A stretch of DNA of 64,000 nucleotides from Lachnospiraceae bacterium AM93-12TA (GTDB lineage: Bacteria; Bacillota; Clostridia; Lachnospirales; Lachnospiraceae), in contig JAQERH010000009.1 in NCBI GenBank assembly GCA_027698105.1, positions 30,675 through 94,674 on the forward strand, given 5' to 3'. The translations under genes and the position numbers were made by a program. A model generated the notes under the pieces. The model saw nothing but the letters and a program-made list of their open reading frames with translations. It was not told where the DNA came from and did no database searches. This document shows, piece by piece, positions 60,361 to 64,000 of this stretch. Position 1 is the stretch's first letter. The number at the start of each line of letters is the position of its first letter.

Positions 60361-60681
60361 TTATCCTCTCTCCTGTATCTGGCCAAAGCGTTTTCTTGCG
60401 TCGCGGTAGGACACCAGCAGAGCCTTCACCGAGGAGCCGAAGTATCTTCTCTTGATCTCCTCCTCGATTTTCTGATCGTCCTCCAATATCCTCTTCCCGA
60501 TAAACATGCGCCTTACAAAGCTTCTGGTCAGCTCCAGAGTTCCGGAACAGTCTGCTTCCACAATCTCGCCTGTCTTTCCGTTAATCTCAAAGGCCACATA
60601 AAAAGCTCCGTACGTCTTTGTGATGGCGTTTTCCACGCTGGTTCTCGACTCCCCTGTCACATATACTGTCTCGTCATTCAT
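60361..60681 (-). CDS. DUF3870 domain protein
   Basis: A 106-residue DUF3870 protein covering the whole domain: ETVYVTGESRTSVENAITKTYGAFYVAFEINGKTGEIVEADCSGTLELTRSFVRRMFIG. The family is small, cytosolic and of unknown function; the core has one conserved cysteine (C48). ATG at 60681 is preferred over a GTG three codons upstream. A hairpin with a T-run lies between its promoter and gene. Confidence 0.88.
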   Translation of the reverse strand: MNDETVYVTGESRTSVENAITKTYGAFYVAFEINGKTGEIVEADCSGTLELTRSFVRRMFIGKRILEDDQKIEEEIKRRYFGSSVKALLVSYRDARKRFGQIQERG

Positions 60682-60720
60682 TTCCCTCACCCTGCTTTTC
60701 CCTTCTCCAACTCTTTACCG

Positions 60721-60758
60721 AAAAGACGCCCTGAGATATACTTCCCTCTCAGGGCATC
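60721..60758 (-). terminator. Leader hairpin upstream of DUF3870
   Basis: GATGCCCTGAGA pairs over 12 bp (one G-U) with TCTCAGGGCGTC, then TTTTC on the minus strand. It begins within a few nt of the predicted start site, so it may attenuate transcription or protect the 5' end. Confidence 0.6.
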
Positions 60759-60769
60759 CAGATAGAGCT

Positions 60770-60799
60770 ATTATAAGGCAGCCTTCCTTTTCCTGTCAA
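60770..60799 (-). promoter_or_regulatory. Sigma-A promoter of DUF3870
   Basis: TTGACA, 18 bp, TATAAT on the minus strand, just past the serine-hydrolase stop. Confidence 0.83.
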
Positions 60800-60813
60800 G
60801 AAAAGGGGCAAAG

Positions 60814-61608
60814 CTAGGACAGAGCGTCGAAGATTATCCTGGAAATGTGTCCTATCACTTCCCGTCCTTCCTTATTGCTCTCCATTTCGCTTGTCAGAAC
60901 GGTCAGAATGTACGGGCGTCCCGGCAGGAATATGATTCCTCCGTCGTTTTCCAGGGCGTCCAGATCTCCGCACTTATGGGCGGTCTCTATCTCCTCAGGC
61001 AGATACAGCTGGAGACGCCCTCCCTGCTGCTGCCTTCTGAGAATATCAAGCATCAGGCGGCTCTCCTCCGCGCCTACGCACCTTTCCTCGTAAATCTGTC
61101 TGAAAATCTCTGTGATATCGTCTGCGCAGATGTAATTGTCACGTCCCTGTTTTTTCGCCTCAGAATCCATCATCAGACGGCCCAGCTCCACCTCTTTTAA
61201 CCCCAGTTTTAAAGCCATGCTGTTCACGCTGTCCATTCCCAGAATCCGTATTAAAATATTCGTGGCCTCGTTATCGCTGATAATGATCATGAGAGTCAAA
61301 ATTTCCCTGAGCGTAAAGGTATGTCCAGGCAGAAGCTCTTTTAAAATCCCGTCTCCCCCTGTCCTCATCTCCTCCGTCACAGTGATGTTCTGTTCCAGAG
61401 ACAGCTCCCCTTCTCTCACTCTGCGCATGGCCTCCGCCAGAATGACCAGCTTAATGGTGCTGGCCGACGGAACACGTTCTCCGCCGCGGATGGAAAAGCC
61501 CTCCCCTGCGTTCAAATCATAAAAACTGACGCATACCTTCCCCTGTTTTCCCTGAAGAAAAGCGAGGATATTCTGCTTCATTTCTTCCATCTTTGTCATA
61601 TCTGCCAT
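60814..61608 (-). CDS. Class A beta-lactamase-like serine hydrolase
   Basis: A 264-residue protein of the class A beta-lactamase/transpeptidase-like fold. SxxK is S50-TIK-K53, SDN is S110-D111-N112, and the KTG position is K211-C-G. It has no signal peptide, which is odd for a beta-lactamase and points to a cytosolic peptidase or amidase. It follows an antiporter and a dipeptide epimerase, so murein-peptide recycling is a reasonable inference. ATG at 61608 has GGAAAGGGGAG upstream. Confidence 0.82.
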   Translation of the reverse strand: MADMTKMEEMKQNILAFLQGKQGKVCVSFYDLNAGEGFSIRGGERVPSASTIKLVILAEAMRRVREGELSLEQNITVTEEMRTGGDGILKELLPGHTFTLREILTLMIIISDNEATNILIRILGMDSVNSMALKLGLKEVELGRLMMDSEAKKQGRDNYICADDITEIFRQIYEERCVGAEESRLMLDILRRQQQGGRLQLYLPEEIETAHKCGDLDALENDGGIIFLPGRPYILTVLTSEMESNKEGREVIGHISRIIFDALS

Positions 61609-61640
61609 CTTCCGCTCCCCTTTCCTGCTTCTGACGGTCA

Positions 61641-62855
61641 TCAGCCGAACATTGCCCTGATTCCTACATAAATAACAGTTACAACCGTAATGGTAACGCC
61701 GAATTTTACCATGTTTTTTAAATCCTTGGAACGGGCCAGTCCCATCTGTCCCATCATATCTGCTTCCGGATAAGCAAATGAGGTAATCTGAGAACCTACT
61801 AATAAAATCGTAGCCCAGAGTCCAGTAGACATTCCTATCGTCGTTACCAGCTCCTTGAACATGCTGTCCATAACGACCGACTGAGCCGCAGCCGCGCCGC
61901 CGACTCCGAAAATACCTGTAAGGGCCGTCACAAGGGATACGATCACCTTGCTGTTGGAGTGGAGCAGCGGTTCAATGATCTTTACCAGAGCGTCGAAGGC
62001 GCCTGCCTCTGACACGAATGTGATAAACGGTGTAAACAGTACAAACATGATAAACAGCCACATCATTTTGCTGGCGCCCTCAATCATAACGTCAAACAGG
62101 CGGTCCGGGTGAATGCCTCCTGCCAGGCCTGTAATAATCGCTGTGACGGAGATAACCAGGATGGCATAGGTGGAACCAGACTGCAGATAAATGCCGTATC
62201 CGATCATAGCCGCCATGCAGATGGCAAACGCCGCTGTCGCCCGCTTCGCGCCTGCGCTGGGCACATAGTCCTTCTCTGCCTTTTCCTCCAGCTCATACTG
62301 GTAAACGCCCTTAGTCTTCTTCTGAATCCTGATAGCGCAGATAAACGTCGTAACCCAGCAGAGAGCCGCTACGGGAAGTCCCGTCTGGATAATGTACTGG
62401 GAATAAGTCATTCCTGTCAGAGACATAATCGTCACAACCTGGGGAGAGTACGGCCCAATGAAAAGGCCTGTAATTCCGGCTCCCATCAGCACGGCCGCCA
62501 TCGTGGAAGGCGTAATTCCTATAATCGCCACCAGCGGAATAATCATGGGAGCAATAATCGCGTTGGCACCTGCCAGAGAACCTAACAGAGCTACGATCAC
62601 GATGGAAGTAACCATAGACGCCAGAATTGCCTTCTTTTCAGAGTTGATTCCGATTTTTTTCATCAGAGTCATGATTAAAAACTCTGCGGCTCCCGTCTCC
62701 TTCAGCACAGCGCCGAGGGCCGAACCCAGCATGATAATAAATCCAATGATTCCCAGGAAGGAACCCAGCGCCGATCCCAGCACTTCTCCCATGCTGGAAA
62801 ACGGCTGTTTTGTCATGATCGCGCTCAACACCACGCAGATCACCACATTCAGCAC
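61641..62855 (-). CDS. NhaC-like antiporter family protein, N terminus altered
   Basis: A 404-residue transporter with about ten helices, resembling the NhaC-like Na+/H+ antiporter family (SLAGANAIIAPMIIPLVAIIGITPSTMAAVLMGAGITGLFIGPYSPQ). The same frame stays open upstream of the assigned GTG, reading LPLIIYIILAFKDINPV, a natural first helix of the family, but it then runs into epimerase DNA with no start codon. The original start appears lost. AAGGAT lies 10 bp before the GTG. Substrate could be an ion or small peptide. Confidence 0.75.
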   Translation of the reverse strand: MLNVVICVVLSAIMTKQPFSSMGEVLGSALGSFLGIIGFIIMLGSALGAVLKETGAAEFLIMTLMKKIGINSEKKAILASMVTSIVIVALLGSLAGANAIIAPMIIPLVAIIGITPSTMAAVLMGAGITGLFIGPYSPQVVTIMSLTGMTYSQYIIQTGLPVAALCWVTTFICAIRIQKKTKGVYQYELEEKAEKDYVPSAGAKRATAAFAICMAAMIGYGIYLQSGSTYAILVISVTAIITGLAGGIHPDRLFDVMIEGASKMMWLFIMFVLFTPFITFVSEAGAFDALVKIIEPLLHSNSKVIVSLVTALTGIFGVGGAAAAQSVVMDSMFKELVTTIGMSTGLWATILLVGSQITSFAYPEADMMGQMGLARSKDLKNMVKFGVTITVVTVIYVGIRAMFG

Positions 62856-62868
62856 AGGATTGATATCC

Positions 62869-63651
62869 TTAAACGCTAAAATAATGTAGATAATTAATGG
62901 AAGCAGGTGAAAATACGCTCTCGTCTGCCAGAACAGGAATATCCGAGTGATCCGTTACATATTTCAGCCCCTCGATATCTGCCGCCTTCACCGGCTGCTC
63001 TGCAAATTCGATTCCAAGCCCCCTTTCCTGCATTCGGTTCAGAAGGCTTACCGCCTGTTTGGGCGTCCAGGCCTGGTTCGCGTCGATTCGGATGGAAATG
63101 TCTGTCCCAACCGCCTGGCGGACTGCCAGGAGCCGTTCCACATCCAGTTCCGGATTCACACCCACCTTGATTTTCAGGCAGTCATACCCCCGCTTTACCG
63201 CCTGTCTGGCGTCCTCTGCCATCTGTTCCGGATCGTTGACGCTGATCGCCAGGTCCGTGCAGATCTGTCTTCTGCTTCCCCCCAGAAGCTTGTAAACAGG
63301 AATGCCGTACAGCTGTCCGTACAAATCCCACAGCGCCATGTCCACAGCCGCCTTGGCGCTCTTGTTTCCCACAATACAGGAATTGAGGCGTCTCATCAGA
63401 TCCTCAAATTCGTCCACCTCCCTGCCCAGAAGAGCCGGCCTGATGTGCTCCTCAATCGCTCCTCTCACAGAACCTCTGGTGTCCCCGGTTATTACCCCGG
63501 TGGAGGGCGCTTCTCCATATCCCACGCAGCCTGTGTCCGTATGGATTTCCACAATCACGTCGTTCACATGTGTCACCGTTCTGAGCGCCATCTTAAACGA
63601 CGTCCTGAGAGGCACTGACAAAAGTCCTGTTTTGATCTGTGTGATTTTCAT
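62869..63651 (-). pseudogene. Dipeptide epimerase, C-terminally truncated
   Basis: An enolase-superfamily L-Ala-D/L-Glu-type dipeptide epimerase that stops after 260 residues instead of about 355-365. Present are K160/K162 (CLKIKVG), D190 (RIDANQAW), E218 (FAEQPV) and D243 (LADES). Missing are the second catalytic lysine and the rest of the barrel. After DESVFSPA the frame enters antiporter first-helix DNA out of frame and ends SINYLHYFSV. This is best explained by a deletion fusing the two genes; the enzyme should be inactive. Confidence 0.85.
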
Positions 63652-63737
63652 TCTTCTCTCCTTTCCCTCTGAAAATGAAAGCCGCCAGCGCGCATCATGG
63701 CGTATTTTTTATACAGCAGAATAAAACCCTGTCACAC

Positions 63738-63781
63738 AAAAAATACCCAGACCAAAAACAGGTATCTGTCCTTGGCTGGGT
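63738..63781 (-). terminator. Leader terminator ahead of the epimerase
   Basis: ACCCAG, CCAA and ACAG pair stepwise with CTGT, TTGG and CTGGGT, followed by TTTTTT on the minus strand. It lies about 90 nt after the start site and 90 nt before the epimerase ATG, so it is an attenuator or the end of a small RNA. Confidence 0.72.
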
Positions 63782-63874
63782 TTCATTTGCTCCGAACTAG
63801 CGGTGTGCTATTTCATACAAAACGAAGCAGCTTTTACATTACTTTCATTTTATCGCTTATTTGATTTGTTAATT

Positions 63875-63903
63875 ATTATAATATATCTATTATAATCAGT
63901 CAA
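63875..63903 (-). promoter_or_regulatory. Sigma-A promoter of the epimerase locus
   Basis: TTGACT, 17 bp, TATAAT on the minus strand. The leader to the epimerase ATG is about 215 nt. Confidence 0.85.
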
Positions 63904-63957
63904 TTCATTTCCTGATTTTTCCCAATTTCTTCTCAAAAAACGTCTCCAATAATCATC

Positions 63958-64000
63958 CACCCGCATAGCGGGTGGTTTTTCCTTTTCGGGCATAGCCCTA
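63958..64000 (+). other. GC hairpins at the window edge
   Basis: CCACCCGCATAGCGGGTGG followed by TTTTT, then GGGCATAGCCC. Both are short stems around GCATAGC-type tips. They could be a terminator for a gene beyond the window, or the subterminal hairpins of an IS200/IS605-like element; the window ends before this can be settled. Confidence 0.35.

Noticed and set aside
60814-61608. True secreted beta-lactamase (resistance gene)
   Set aside because: No signal peptide or lipobox, an altered KTG motif (KCG), and an operon context of peptide transport and epimerisation.

Overview
The window looks like chromosome from a spore-forming, gut-type member of the Clostridia, most likely family Lachnospiraceae. 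The evidence is the moderate GC content, AGGAGG-type ribosome sites on nearly every gene, a SipL-like spore morphogenesis protein (DUF3794 plus LysM), MutS2, RibU, a small-alarmone-hydrolase-like HD protein, and several Lachnospiraceae-style hypothetical proteins. I cannot name the species. Most genes are on the minus strand in short operons, with plus-strand islands at 4.9-7.0, 26.7-29.4, 34.5-39.1 and 58.1-58.6 kb.

Layout. 1-4.8 kb (minus): malQ (cut by the window edge), a YjjG-type nucleotidase, pyrC, and a coupled VOC / metallo-beta-lactamase-fold / thioesterase / zinc-ribbon run. 4.9-7.0 kb (plus): two tandem DUF3841 genes and an OGG1-like DNA glycosylase. 7.1-16.4 kb (minus): secreted protein, anti-sigma/ECF sigma pair, radical SAM, LysR, DUF554, Nudix, lipoprotein phosphoesterase, CDF transporter and a GIY-YIG-YaaA fusion. 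16.6-26.5 kb (minus): OLD-like ATPase/Toprim protein, SipL, TtcA-like protein, serine acetyltransferase, HD hydrolase, MscS and glgB. 26.7-29.4 kb (plus): lepB, lysC and a membrane protein. 29.4-34.1 kb (minus): rpiB, yhaM, an HtrA-like pseudoprotease and four small membrane proteins. 34.1-39.1 kb (plus): a highly structured non-coding stretch, mutS2 and a two-component pair. 39.2-57.9 kb (mostly minus): two further two-component pairs, DEAD-box helicase, brnQ, a GT-C-like membrane protein, AraC regulator, metK behind a SAM riboswitch, murA, a large beta-propeller/C39-like protein and a nucleotidyltransferase. 58-64 kb: YgjV, thioredoxin, ribU behind an FMN riboswitch, DUF3870, and a murein-peptide locus in which the dipeptide epimerase is truncated against an antiporter.

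Regulation is unusually readable. Many promoters match the sigma-A consensus with 17-bp spacing. Two classic riboswitches carry terminators. At least three other leaders contain a terminator-like hairpin between promoter and gene (DEAD-box helicase, DUF3870, epimerase).

The most unusual material is non-coding. There is a dispersed family of long perfect hairpins with unrelated stems but one conserved, asymmetric loop (consensus about GYGACTTYMAGTGGARC). There is a related tandem array at 59.24-59.40 kb. There is also a cluster of hairpins capped by GCRAAGC ahead of mutS2. Protein-level oddities are the HtrA-like protein lacking all three catalytic residues, the GIY-YIG-YaaA fusion, a four-cysteine insert in the OLD-like protein, and the epimerase/antiporter deletion junction. 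I saw no CRISPR array, tRNA, rRNA, transposase gene or prophage.
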